A DNA stretch of 64,000 nt from Macrosoma leucophasiata (Eukaryota > Arthropoda > Insecta > Lepidoptera > Hedylidae), in NCBI GenBank assembly GCA_036365455.1, contig JAWQUS010000022.1:2790001-2854000 (forward strand), in the 5' to 3' direction. Both the position numbers and the translations under genes were made by a program. Shown piece by piece: positions 10,990 to 22,500 of the stretch (positions are counted from its first letter, which is position 1; every line of letters starts with the position of its first letter). The notes under the pieces were generated by a model that worked only from the letters and a program-made list of their open reading frames with translations, ran no database searches and was not told where the DNA came from.

Positions 10990-11500
10990 GACATAATTTC
11001 AGGCAAACGATGTCCACAGCTGGACAACAACACAAAGAATGGTTCTGGGCCATCCTCGTCCAGTGATTTTCTGCAACCTTCTCCAGTTTGTCAAACCACG
11101 TTGTAGCAGGTCTACCTACGCTTTGTCATCTGGTATGTGGTCACTAGTGATGCGCCGAATAGTGGTTTCACCGAATAACTGAATATCGAATAATATTCGG
11201 TTTAAACTATACCGAACCGAATATTCGGCCGAATTATTCGGTTTACCTTTTTATTGTTTTGCCGCGTAAACGCAGTTCTAACATATCGCTGCTTGCATTC
11301 GAGGGCCACACTAAAAGTTCCTTGAAAATCAAAAACTGAGCAAACCAGCAAGTTGTTAGTTTTAATATGTATAGTTTTAATATCTTTTCAAAATATACAA
11401 TCTCTAGTGGTCACCATTCCAAAACCCTTCTGCCACCATGGCAGTCAGAGCTATATGCCCTGCCTACTGCGGCTTGAGTTTCACACTTGTATGACATACA
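10990..11500 (-). repeat. RTE-type LINE 3' fragment, split
   Basis: Halves at about 10990-11144 and 11407-11500 match the uninterrupted copy at 8066-8350 (for example cctacgctttgtcatctgg). They are separated by the hAT-like element at 11145-11406. Confidence 0.65.
11145..11406. mobile_element. hAT-like MITE in the LINE fragment
   Basis: 262 bp, starts tagtgatgcgccgaatag and ends caatctcta. The flanks are perfect 8-bp duplications, gtggtcac at 11137-11144 and 11407-11414. The interior repeats cgaatattcgg-type self-complementary motifs. Eight-base duplication and TAG...CTA ends indicate hAT. Confidence 0.8.
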
Positions 11501-11612
11501 TAATGTGTTTGTAATACTTTGTGTTGTTATTTAATTTGAGGGAAGGTGGGAGGTGTCTTGATGCCTATGAACATCCCCCACCCCTCTCCCTGTAGGACTG
11601 GCACTGCATTTT

Positions 11613-12246
11613 ACTTACTTACAGGAATAAAATGTTATAAACTAAGCTACATGTTGCTAATACACATGCTTGAAATAAACTATACATATAGACACTTGCA
11701 GATAAAAGTAAAGTTTTTTTTTTTTTTTTTTTCCATTTTGGCTTTCACCGATAGGTATCTGCCAGCACCACATTTGATTTTTGAAAAAGTTAACGCAACG
11801 TTACGAATAATTATGCCACGTTATAAATTTCATTTAATCTACGATGGAAAAACCAATGATTAGTAGTTAGTAACAACGCCACATGATAAAAGTAATGGAT
11901 AAATATTAGTATTACTATTTTAAAATATTATTATATAACTCGACAATTAAAAAAAATATATATATACATTAGTTACAGTCTTATCTTATTTATATGTACA
12001 AAATTTACAATACAGTAAAGGATTTTTTTATTTGATACGGATAGGGATAGGAGAGTAGGAATATTAATAGGAAAGGGGACAAGTTTCTGCAGAGTTTTCA
12101 TAAATTGGGACCGATTATAACGAGGACAGGACACAAATATGTGATTGACTACTTACTTACAGGAATAAAATGTTATAAACTAAGCTACATGTTGCTAATA
12201 CACATGCTTGAAATAGACTATACATATAGACACTTTCAGATAAAAA
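11613..12246. repeat. 97-bp direct repeat pair
   Basis: Units at 11613-11710 and 12151-12246 start acttacttacaggaataaaa and differ at only a few bases; the offset is 538 bp. The interval starts with a run of about 20 T. Possibly a local duplication; no LTR features seen. Confidence 0.7.
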
Positions 12247-13469
12247 TAAAAGTTTCAAATGAGTTTCTCACTCAATGACAGACACAAAACTTTATCCTTA
12301 ATAATATAATGACTTCTAATTAATATTATCAATAAATTAGAAAAAAAAAACTAAAATACACTCACGAATAACAAACGACATATTAACTTATTAGTTTAGA
12401 TACTTTATATTTAACGCAACAATTTCAAATTCAACTTAAAAACAAAATACACTCATTAATATAATAATCAATTGCTAAAGACGTGTTTATTGGTACTAAA
12501 AACATTCTAAATTGTATTAAAATTTGATACAAGCAGTATGTAAGCAAATCATTCTAAAAGCATAAACATGTTACTCACATTCGACATTACAAATCACAGT
12601 TTCACTAAGAAAATATGCGTTATCGTGCAGCAATGACTAACACGAGTATAAACAAGAAATATTTTAACCACCATACTTAGTATAGTCGAATCGTATGGTA
12701 AGTAACAAATACACAGTATTCTTTGGTAAAATATCGCAGTTTTCACGTGCCAAAGGCTTTTCTAATGTACAGAGAGAAGTTTAAATACCCGTAAACCCAA
12801 AAATAAAGGTAGAAAAGGCCTGAATAACGACTAAATAATAACATTTGTAATGTGAATTCCCTTGGCATGCTGGCAAGTGGGGTGAGTGATTCCCCGCATA
12901 TTATACACCAAACGAATCAGCTGAGGACGTAAAATTTTATATAGACTCACCGATAGCGAAGTATCGAACCCGAAAAAAGAATCTGCCATTGGAGTTTTTC
13001 ATATATCATGAACAAAAATGACATGACTTGTCACGCTACTACTGTGTTGCAATATGGCGCTGGCGCCATGTCGGATTTTAGATCCAATATCCTCACCTGC
13101 ATGCGTGGTATCACAGACCACATTTTATGCAATAGTAATACTAGCAGTCCGCTCCGGCTTCACACGAGTAGCATAAACCTTCCTCAGAAAATCACCTTTA
13201 ATAGAGACAGAGAAAATAAGGGGAATTTACTTTATGATAAATATATAGTGAATAGTGATAGTGATTTAGAAGTGATTTGGCTAGTATAAAAACAAAATAG
13301 ATTAATAAATCTATAATATTATGTATTGTTACCTCAATGTTTATATTTTACCGGTTTCTTCATAAAATACCGGTTAAACTATCACGCGGACCAGTAACCA
13401 AGTCACTATCAACTGTCAATCTTATGTCGAAATCGTTGAAGTCGGTTATTGGTATGTGGTGAAGTCTGT
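12247..13469. other. No gene recognised
   Basis: AT-rich. A 93-codon open frame (13008-13289) has no recognisable domain and is not claimed. An inverted motif (ggcgctggcgcc) lies at about 13059-13070. Confidence 0.4.
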
Positions 13470-13840
13470 CAAGGAGTTTTGGCTGGTTTTGGCGGGAACC
13501 TTGAAAGAGGTATATGGTGCTCTTATTTTATTTCATTTTCTTGGTGAATTTTTAAGTTAGTGGAATTTTGTTTGATTTAGGTTCATTACAGTGCCTGTGT
13601 ATAGTGAAATAGAATAACAGTACGAAATCACGACCTTTCGACCACCACTATACTACTTCTTCCTCCAAAACTTCATTGTAAATGTTCTGGTAAAGTAGCC
13701 ATCGCTTTACTCGAATAACTGACTGTAACTCACTTTACTGACATACTTGATAAATAATTGACTGACTATATTATACTAACTTTTACGCTGCTTAAATAAA
13801 TACTTTTTACTTGACACTGGCAATATGCATAATAGCGATG
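13470..13840 (+). repeat. Repeat-G, possible solo LTR
   Basis: Blocks accttgaaagaggtatatgg, gtgtatagtgaaatagaata, ttcattgtaaatgttctgg and ttgacactggcaa are shared in the same order with the reverse complement of 52975-53385. Length and unit structure would fit a solo LTR, but I could not define the ends. Confidence 0.6.
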
Positions 13841-14344
13841 TCATAATAACAAAAAAAAAAGTCTGTCAAATGTCATGTCCAGTGATTCTGTCAGACTGTC
13901 AAACTGTCAAAAATTGTTTCTATGTTATTGTGCATAGATTATACAATGTACTCTGTGATAGAGTACATGATATATTAATGCCTTTTCTGTCCACCACTAT
14001 TTAAAATTGAATGTAAAGTTTTTATTTACATTTACGATTGCAACATGAGATAGGTTGGTAGTGAACGAAGTAACATTACATAATTATTGTAACACAGCTA
14101 TGTAATTGGTTGCCTTGAAATTACTCATATCTTGATTATACGGAACAAGTTTTGAAACAAAAAAAAAGGTAAGAACAAATGAATATTATGTATAATAGAT
14201 TAAAAAGTTTAAGATTTTACAAGCTTTATGTAAATAACGGCATACATTTTAAAATGCTAAAATTAATTTTAAAAACAATAAGTACCTATGTATGTGTGTA
14301 TGTATGAATGTATGACATGTATGTTTGTGTGAATTTAAGTATAT
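13841..14344. other. No gene recognised
   Basis: AT-rich; ends in a degenerate tgtatgtatgaatgtatg microsatellite (about 14285-14345). Confidence 0.4.
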
Positions 14345-14402
14345 ATGTGTCTTCACGTCAAGTCCCTTACGGGGTAGGCAGAGAATGTGGAGCGGCAGTT
14401 AA
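14345..14402 (-). repeat. LINE tail fragment
   Basis: Reverse of the tail tctgcctaccccgtaaggga followed by cttgacgtgaag, as at 32755-32795. Confidence 0.55.
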
Positions 14403-14587
14403 TCCTAAGTATTAAATTACTAGGTTTTTCCCGCAACTTTTAATCATTTAATTGAAGCCTGAATGCTATTCCAAAGTACAATCTATATTACTGTAAAGTT
14501 TCAAAGAGTAACAAACATCCATAATCACAAACTATTCCTTTTTTTTTTTCACTTTTATATTAGTAGGATATTTGTGTGAACGTCTTA

Positions 14588-14876
14588 TTCAACTTGTTTT
14601 TCATGCAAATGGCAAACAAGCATGCAGCTCACATTGATGTTAAGTGATGACTATAGACTCTATATATCTACACAAAGACCGGAGGTCAAAATGCAGATGT
14701 GTTGCCACCCCTGAGACCTCCAAGTTGTTATGTCTCTGTGATGGATATTACAGGGCCATCCATTACCATTTTACCGGAACACTGTAGTGCTGAACACTAC
14801 CATTTTGCGGCAGATAGATTAGGTAATGCGGTGGTGCCCACGCCCACGAGCTCCGTCACCAGAGCTCTACCTGCAG
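14588..14876 (-). mobile_element. SINE-A, diverged
   Basis: Full order present (ggcaaacaagcatgcagctc to gagctccgtcaccagagctc), but more substitutions than other copies and no clean tail. An older copy. Confidence 0.8.
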
Positions 14877-15089
14877 TTTATCGGCCATAAGCGATAATCA
14901 GATTTGCTCTTTGTTTGGGATTACTTCTAAGTCATTTTCAGCAAATGACACAAAAACATTGCAAACAAACTTCAGCTTTATCATGTTCTCATTTTGCAAA
15001 TGAATATAATGAATTGAATTGAGTTATGGCGTCGGGTCGTGACGACCCCACCGCCCACTAGCGGATGAATTTTCTTCCACTGAAGAAAA

Positions 15090-15345
15090 TTCTACTACTA
15101 GTGCAGTCAGTCAACCGAACAATGGCGGTCAAACCATTCCAATATGGCGGTAGTAAATATAACAACGCGGGATGGGCAGCAATGTCCCTCGATAAAACTA
15201 CCGTCACTGCGATCGCCAATCCGCCAGCCAAGCGTGGCGATTATGGCATATTCTCCCCCAATGACACATAACACTGTTGTAAGCGTCTTTGGGGAAGACT
15301 TTGTCCAGCTGTGGACGTAATAAGGCTGGAGTGATGATGATGATT
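15090..15345 (+). repeat. RTE-type LINE 3' fragment
   Basis: Runs through gccaagcgtggcgattatgg and ctttggggaagactttgtcc and ends gtgatgatgatgattg, the ATG/GAT tail of an RTE-like LINE. A related piece lies at 42243-42432. Confidence 0.65.
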
Positions 15346-15388
15346 GAATTGAATTGAAACTATTTGTACCTAAACACCTCAGTAGAGT

Positions 15389-15695
15389 TACTGCCTCAGT
15401 AGCCTAGTGGTAGCAGGCCACTACTACTACGCTGAGGTCCAGGGTTCGATTCCCGGGTAGGGGGAGAGATAATGGTGTAAAGTCCTTTATCTCTGGTTCT
15501 ATTGGGATTTTTCCCTTTTTTGGAAACTTCCCAGTACCTCGAAGTTTGGTAATGTACCCGGAGATGTCAACACGCTCGCCACCTGTTACATGGGCCAAAA
15601 CGTAACCCGGGAATCGTGGGTGTTTGCATGTATGCATACAACATGCATTTACCTCTGCCTACCCCTTCGGGGATTACAGACGTGAAGTTACGTTG
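15389..15695 (+). mobile_element. SINE-B, full length
   Basis: Head ctgcctcagtagcctagtgg at 15391, B box gggttcgattcccggg at about 15442, end ggcgtgaagttacgtt at about 15680-15692. Confidence 0.9.
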
Positions 15696-16439
15696 TACCT
15701 AAACAATTTTTGTTAGCATCTATTTTCTGAGATGTAAATCTAATAAGTATTTTGTTATGCCATCGAGGCGACTGATTATGTTAGTCTGGTGAAGACTCTT
15801 AGCCAAGGCCTCCGAAAAGGTTTTAAAGACTGCTATCTCTCGATAGCAACCGGGACCGACGTCTTAGCGGCTCCAAAGTACGGAAACGCGCATTTTAATT
15901 TTGCCACTAGCGGTCACCCATCACACACCTGACAGCGTCCGTATCGCACAACCGAGAAGATCGCTTGCGATCTACTCCAGCCGCGGGGCCTTGAGCGCTA
16001 CCTGTATATTATTACACAATTTTCCTGTTGAATTGTGATCATACTTGTTACAATTTCCTTATATGTGTACAATGTAATATTCCTAATGTGGTTATTAATT
16101 ATGTTCAACTGCTTCATTGATTCAGCTATCGCAATCGCGATGCTAAAGCCAGAGGTTTTGCGATCGATCTTCAGCCTCCAGGTCGGTTGGAAAAAGGTGT
16201 TATTAGTTTTTCTAGGAGCTAATTCCCTCTAGTCTGGTACCCGTGCCTTGAAGAGCACGCAAAGTTGTCGGTCCTTGTACCATCTGTTACCGGTCGTGTC
16301 GGATCACCATCCCATCAGGCTATGAGAGTGAAGGAATATAGAGTGCACCTGCGTTTGCGCATACACTTGTGCGCACTATAATAGGTTGTACAGTTGGCTA
16401 GTCTTCGTTGATATTGGCCGCCGTTACCGAATAGATTCG
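15696..16439. other. Unassigned, partly GC-rich
   Basis: The segment 15755-16000 (gaagactcttagccaagg, accgggaccgacgtctta) and 16230-16440 (gcgcatacacttgtgcgcac) look like LINE-derived sequence, but I could not place them in a frame. Confidence 0.3.
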
Positions 16440-16648
16440 GCTTAGAGGCTGGTTATACTCTTCGCTCTTCTGTATAACCTGCCGCAGCGTGTGTATGGGG
16501 TCTATGGTGCTCAAACCATTACGGCAACCGGCTTGTAATGGAGGCAGGAAGTAATAGAGTCTGCGAGATAGACGGTTCGTAATACCTCGCGAACAGCAGC
16601 AACAGCTTATAGACGTGGCATAGAAGTGCGATGGGCCTATAGTTTTTT
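16440..16648 (-). pseudogene. Reverse transcriptase fragment
   Basis: The minus strand reads YRPIALLCHVYKLLLLLFAR, then QAGCRNGLSTIDPIHTLRQV and IQKSEEYNQPL. The YRPI.LL...YK and QAGFR.G.ST.DHI motifs are reverse transcriptase blocks of RTE-like LINEs. Truncated on both sides. Confidence 0.75.
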
Positions 16649-16926
16649 TTTAAGTTTTACTGGTGGTGGAGTTCCAGTGAAGGAGCTCGAGGGCGTAGGC
16701 ACCACCGCATTACCTAATCGATCTAAATGATAGTGTTCAGCACGATTGTGTTCCGGTCAGATGGTAATGTATGGCCCATTAATAACTATCACATAGACAT
16801 AACAACGAAGGTCTCAGGGGTGGCAACGTATCTGCATATTGACCTCAGGTCTTTGTGTATGTGTCTATTGGCTGCAGTCATCACTTAACGTCAATGTGAA
16901 CTGCATGCTTCATTACATAAAAAAAG
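16645..16926 (+). mobile_element. SINE-A, diverged
   Basis: Starts ttttactggtggtggagttc and ends cattacataaaaaaag; several internal substitutions. Confidence 0.85.
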
Positions 16927-17110
16927 AAAGGTATTGTCAACTTTTGTTGGAACAATACCACCACGTTCCTGTGCCACGCCTGTGGCGTTTTTCCCTTGGA
17001 TAGGACGGAATTTAACATGTAAATTTGTGGTGCTGTCTGTGAATATCACCCTTAGATTTGCTGCTAAACTGCTGCACTGCCTGATAGGTAGTCGTGCTGC
17101 CGCGTATAAC

Positions 17111-17395
17111 CATAGAGCAACACCGGAGGGGAGTAGCCGTATGCAGGCTTTCCCCTCTGTCAAAGTACAAGCCCTATACCTGTCGCCTATATGTTTAAAT
17201 GTGTGCGTGAAATTGTTTCTGTATTTTGTTAAAGTCAAGGTGTGAGTTTCGTAGTAAGAGACGATTATTGTAGTGTGCGTGTGTGTCGCATGCATTTCCC
17301 CCCGCAAAAAATTACAGACTGTTTTGCATCGGTATTATACGCTATGGCTACTCCCCTCCAGTCCGCCGCGGTCGGTGGCTAGTGTTGCTCTATGA
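17111..17395. mobile_element. MITE-I with terminal inverted repeats
   Basis: Left end catagagcaacac, right end gtgttgctctatg, exact complements over 13 bp; inner arms (ggaggggagtagcc and ggctactcccctcc) are also inverted. Flanks gtataac on both sides suggest a 7-8 bp duplication. Other copies: 39586-39896 and 61472-61763. Confidence 0.85.
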
Positions 17396-17790
17396 GTATA
17401 ACTGTCCGTAAAACCGTTCGATCTCTTCTTCAGGGTTCGTACGACTCTGTCGTCCTGTATCTTTACCTTAGTTAAACGACTCTGAAGTGGCGGACGAATG
17501 TCATCAGGGGCCCGGGGCGGCATTTGGAGGCCCACCAGCGTGACCCACGAGCAAAAAAAGGTCATGAAGTAGAATTAAGAAGCCCCCGTCACATATAGCC
17601 CCGTATGATTGATACGGTAGATAGATTCTAAAATACACATGAATAAAACGACTCATGATTCCCAGCGACCAGTCGATCTTTGGAGGCCTTCAGAACTGGA
17701 CCCCTCCCCCTCCCCTTCCGCCCTTAGTCCGACACTGCGACTGTGCCCTATATACAGATATTTCGCGAACAGTGTACGTTCGCTCTAAAG
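17396..17790. other. No gene recognised
   Basis: Unassigned GC-moderate sequence; no gene or repeat defined. Confidence 0.35.
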
Positions 17791-18000
17791 CAGTGATTCC
17801 CAAAGTGGTCCAGGTGGACCCCCTGGGGTCTATGGGAGACTCGATGGGGTCCGTAGACCCCATTTTTATTTACGCATATACGTATATATGCGTAAATAAA
17901 AATGGGATATATGGGAAAGTGATATAAATGTAGTAAAGGGTCCACCGAAACCAGGAAAAAATTGAAAGGGGTCTACAAGAAAATTGTTTGGGAACCTCTG
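17791..18000. mobile_element. MITE-E (hAT type) with internal palindrome
   Basis: Starts cagtgattcccaaagtgg and ends gtttgggaacctctg. Flanks ctctaaag and ctctagag are an 8-bp duplication with one mismatch. Unlike sister copies it contains a 22-bp perfect inverted duplication (17859-17880 against 17885-17906). Confidence 0.9.
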
Positions 18001-18289
18001 CTCTAGAGCCCTTTTGTCGCTCTACAGCCGCTTAAATACATTACCTACAGCTTGGTACAAAGTACATAATAATAAACATGAATTGTCGCCTTTTTCCTCC
18101 ACATATATAATATCAAAGGTCTATCCATATCTAATCAGAATCAAAAAGCAAGATACAACGACTATATAAGACAAAACATGACACGCAATTCATATACCTA
18201 CTTACCTACAGTAAAAAAAAATCGTGATTAATGTCATATTATCCTCAGTGTTCATAACGCTTATACGTTTCTTTATACATCCTTAAAAT

Positions 18290-18420
18290 AATGTGTAGTA
18301 TTTAAAGGAGTAAAGTTTAAAGTGATAAGAATAATTAGCTATATAGTGTTAGGTACTAAATGGGTGACTGACTGCGAGCGGCGAGAAATCAATAGACCAG
18401 CAACTTACGAACATAAATGT
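18290..18420 (+). promoter_or_regulatory. Candidate promoter and 5' UTR exon of gene 1
   Basis: The coding start of gene 1 lies 6 bases after a splice acceptor, so an upstream non-coding exon is expected. The only unique-looking segment nearby has a TATA-like tatttaaa at about 18300 and, further on, acataaat|gtgagt, a consensus donor at 18419. Inference only; other positions upstream are possible. Confidence 0.25.
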
Positions 18421-18437
18421 GAGTTACTAAATACAAA

Positions 18438-19055
18438 AAACCGGCCAAGTGCGTGTCGGGCCACGCGCAGTGTAGGGTTCCGTAGTTAGATCGATGTATT
18501 GAAAAATATACATAACTATTTTCTATGGAGTTGTTCGAAATTTTGGAGTAAAATACATTTGGTCGACTATGACTCGCAAACTTGCAATTTCGACTTAGTT
18601 AAATGTGATAGTTTTCCTTTTAATTTCATTATATATGGCTACTATTGCCGTAACGTTTGAATTTCTAACAACAATCGTTTAGTTGGTAGGTGGGATACAC
18701 TTGACTCTAATATTTGCACTTTAAAGCTTTATAAGTCACGAACAGTTAACTTAATCGAAAAACGATGTTTCGACATCCATAATATTTTTGAAAGACCTAT
18801 CCAACGATACCTTACACTTACACTATATGGATATTGAAAATTAAAAAAAAAATTTACGCGTTACTAGTAGGGGGAGGTAACTATTTTTTTTTTCTATCAC
18901 TTTGTCGTCGTGATTATTGTGTAGGTATACTTGTGCCAAATTTCAAGCCTCTAGTACCAATACTTTTTGCGCTTAACCGCGAACGAACAGACAGACAGAC
19001 AGACGGACATGGCGAAACTATAAGGGTTCCATGTTTACTACGGAAACCCTAAAAA
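18438..19055 (+). repeat. Repeat-F, full-length copy
   Basis: Starts accggccaagtgcgtgtcgg and ends tactacggaaaccctaaaa. Contains a cagacagacagacgg run. I recognise the ends as a repeat common in Lepidoptera but cannot give its class. A second, interrupted copy is at 36242-37455. Confidence 0.7.
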
Positions 19056-19123
19056 AGCCCTAGAGTCCCTACACTGTAAAAATTGATGCTAAAATCCCAA
19101 TTACTCTATTTTTTTTGTTTAAC

Positions 19124-19425
19124 TGCCTCCGTAGCCTAGTGATGGCAGGCCACTACTACTACGCTGAGGTCCTGGGTTCGATTCCCGGGTAGGGTTATCA
19201 GAGATAATGGTGTAAAGTCCTTTATCTCTGGTTCTATTGGAATTTTTCCATTTTCTGGAAATTCCCCAGTACCTCGACGTTTGGTAATGTGCTCGGAGAT
19301 GTCGACAAGCTCGCCACCTGTTACATGGGGCAAAAACGTAACAGGCGATCCTGGGTGTTTGCATGTATGCTTGCATGCATTTACCTCTGCCTACCCCTTC
19401 GTGGATTACAGGCGTGAAAATACGT
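19124..19425 (+). mobile_element. SINE-B at the gene 1 start
   Basis: Head ctgcctccgtagcctagtg, B box gggttcgattcccggg, end ggcgtgaaaatacg at 19425. It ends 22 bases before the splice acceptor that precedes the gene 1 start codon, so the T-rich tract of that acceptor begins at the SINE tail. Confidence 0.9.
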
Positions 19426-19452
19426 TTTTTTTTGTTTTTTTTTTCAGAGAAA

Positions 19453-19584
19453 ATGACATGTCGACTTACTATTCCACAAGGTATATTGGAAGGGAAAAAG
19501 TGCACGACGTATAATGGCAAAGAATACTATAGTTTTGAAGGCATCCCCTATGCTAAACCGCCAATCGGTAAATTGAGGTTTCGG
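19453..19584 (+). CDS. Gene 1 coding exon 1
   Basis: 44 codons from the ATG, ending ...KLRFR before the donor gtaagt at 19585. The acceptor tttcag ends at 19447, so a 5' UTR intron ends just upstream. The ATG is chosen because the N-terminus aligns with gene 2 and a signal peptide is absent in both. Confidence 0.9.
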
Positions 19585-22500
19585 GTAAGTGATAGTACCT
19601 GTCTTAATTCTTTTTTTTTTCTTGCGCCGACATATGGTAGTGTTCAGCACTATCTTGATTCGGTTAGTTGGTAATGTACAGCCCTGTAATTTCCGGCACA
19701 GAGGCATAACACCTTAGGCCTCAGGAGTGGTAACGTATCTGCATTTTGACCTTGGTCTTCGTGTGGGTGTCTATAGGCTGCTGTCATCACTTTACATCAA
19801 TGTGAACTACATGCTTGTTTGCTAATTTCATTACATAAAAAAAAAATGATAGTCTCTTTATTGTAGGTACACCATAATATAAACAGTAGTAAAAATATGA
19901 TAATTGGATTTCATTGGTGGTAGAGCTCCAGTGACGGAGCTCGCGGGCGTAGGCACCACCGCATTGCCTAATCTACTTGCCGCTAAATGGTAGTGTTTAG
20001 CTCTATCGTGTTCCAGTCAGGTAGTAATTGGTGGCAGCCAGACAGCGCGGCGCCGGTAGAACGACGGTAAAGTTATTAGTTATAGCCGCGGGGGAGGGGG
20101 AGGGGGTCAGGGCTAGGGGGCGCCAGGGTTTCATTGCACACGGTCGCTACCACACGAGCTAGAGCCGCCCCTGAGTCCGGTATTAGTCAAAACTTGACCA
20201 AAATGGTCGACAAACGTCAGAATGGTTGTGTGCGAAAGAGATAAGCTCTACGCAGCCGAAATTATTCGAAGTCTCTCTCCTAAGATCGATGTACAATACT
20301 TCTTGTTGTATACTGTACTGTTATATATCAATTTAACTAATGAAAAACATATATTTACTAATTTATTGTCATAGTGTAGGTATGTATATGTATTGATGTT
20401 AGTTCACATAATTAAATGGGCCCAAGACCCAGGACTTACTGACAGGCTCGAACATCTGAGCCTGAGCAGAGACGTTGGGAGTCAATGCATTTTATACCGT
20501 CTCTACAATGGCGAGTGCTCTGCTGAACTGTTCGACATCATGCCACTGTCTCTTTTCCTACACTGTACTACCTGGCGAAGAGAGAAGTTCCACCCTCACC
20601 GACTGGACACCTGGCAATGTTCAACGGTGCGGTTCTCACGTTCGTTTTTGCCCAGAACGTGTAAATTGTGGAATGAACTTCCCTCTGAGGTGTTCCCTCG
20701 GTGCTACAATATGGGGTTCTTCAAAAATGGCGTTTAAAGAGTCCTTCAGCAGTTGGTAACTCCCCTGGTGTTGCAAATGTTCATAGGCGACGGTGACTAC
20801 TTTCCATCAGGTGGCTCGTCTGCTTGTCTGTCAATTAAATATGAATAATATATTAATACTAGGTGACCCGGCAAACTTCGTAATGCCTGAGAATTTGATA
20901 GAGATACGGACGGACTTTTATGGGAAAATAAAATTGTGGTTTTTACCATTTCCCGTCAATTTCTTCATTTTCTTATCTTTCAAACCTTCCTTGGACTTCC
21001 AAAAATCATTCAAAACCAAAATTAGCCATTTCGCTCCAGCCGTTCTCGAGTTTTAGCTCGAGACTAACGAACAGAAATTGTTTTTTATGTACATAGATTA
21101 ACTCCCTTATTCATAAAAGTATTTTAACTAAAGTGTTGCTAATCTCTGCTTTGTCCTTTTCTATCCTGCACATTTGACAATGCAACTGACAAAGACAAAG
21201 CATTCTATAGCTAAAACGTATTTAATGTACGTTTATGAATATTTATTTATTTATTTATTTATTTATAGTTAACTAGAACGGACAACAAGTCCAATTACAC
21301 TAACTAACTCGGATACATGTCATAGCAAAACAAAAAAAAAAATACACAAAATTAAATTAAAAACATAAGATTTAGTAATGTTCAGAGGATTTCACTGAAC
21401 TGCAAACACACACTCACAACAGCCTTCCATCCATCCACAAACAAGTCGAAGTCGGGAAAGGCCTCCAATAGAGCACAGAGCACAGAGAGCGCGCGCGGAA
21501 CAAAGGAGTTAGCGTGTGCAATTGTCCGAGTAAATGGTACAGCGAGGAGCTTATGCTTCCTAGCACGCAAGTATTTGTCCTGGACGGGCGGGACGTATAA
21601 ACGAGCCAACTCATTGTGCAGGCACGGAGCATCAATCAAACCACGGAGGAGTTTGAACATAATGACCAATTGCCCATTGGCTCTCCTGGTCTTCAGGGAG
21701 TTGTAATTGAGGCACCCCAGGAGGAAAGCCGTGGGGTACATGAGTGGGTAATAACCAAACTTGTGTTTGTAAAGGTATCTTAGAAATGCCTTTTGTACCT
21801 TTTCTAGTAGGAGTTCGTGGGTGGAGTGATGTGGGTTCCACACGCATGAACTAGCCTCCAGTTTGCTACGGACTAGCGCGTTGTATAAAAGCCGTATTAC
21901 GCAATCACTACTAAAGCCACGGGCATTCCTCAGTACAAATCCTAAACGCTGGAACGATTCTTTTGCAACGGTACTTACGTGTTCATTGAAATTAAGTCTA
22001 CGATCAAAAATGACCCCCAGATCTTTCATTACCGTAGACCTACTTATTTTGGTAATACCTATTTTGTAGTCGAACATGATCGGGTGTTTCGTGCGGGCAA
22101 AACTCATAACACAACACTTGGAGAGATTAAATTCCATATCGTTTTTGACACTCCACTCGTATACAGCACGTATATCCTCCTGGAGTGCCAGGCAGTCCGC
22201 TTCTGATCTTATCTCTGCGTACAGTTTGAGATCATCTGCGTAAAGAAGACACTCTGCATGTCCAAGAACCGTCGGAAGGTCGTTCACCATGAGCAGAAAA
22301 AGTAATGGGCCAAGTATCGAGCCTTGACTGACGCCGGATCGTGTGTGGTACAGTGAAGACTCATATATCCCTAGCCTGATAAATTGCTGGCGGTCGCGCA
22401 TATAGTCCGCAAGTAGCCTTAAGAGACCTGGTGCAAATCCGATTATCCCAAGCTTAGCTAGCAGAATATCGTTGTTAACTCTATCAAAGGCCTTTTTAAA

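Noticed and set aside
13008..13289. 93-codon open frame
   Set aside because: No domain, no splice signal placed convincingly, and composition close to random translation.
16891..17307. 138-codon minus-strand frame
   Set aside because: Spans MITE-I and a SINE-A; its sequence recurs at the other MITE-I copies.
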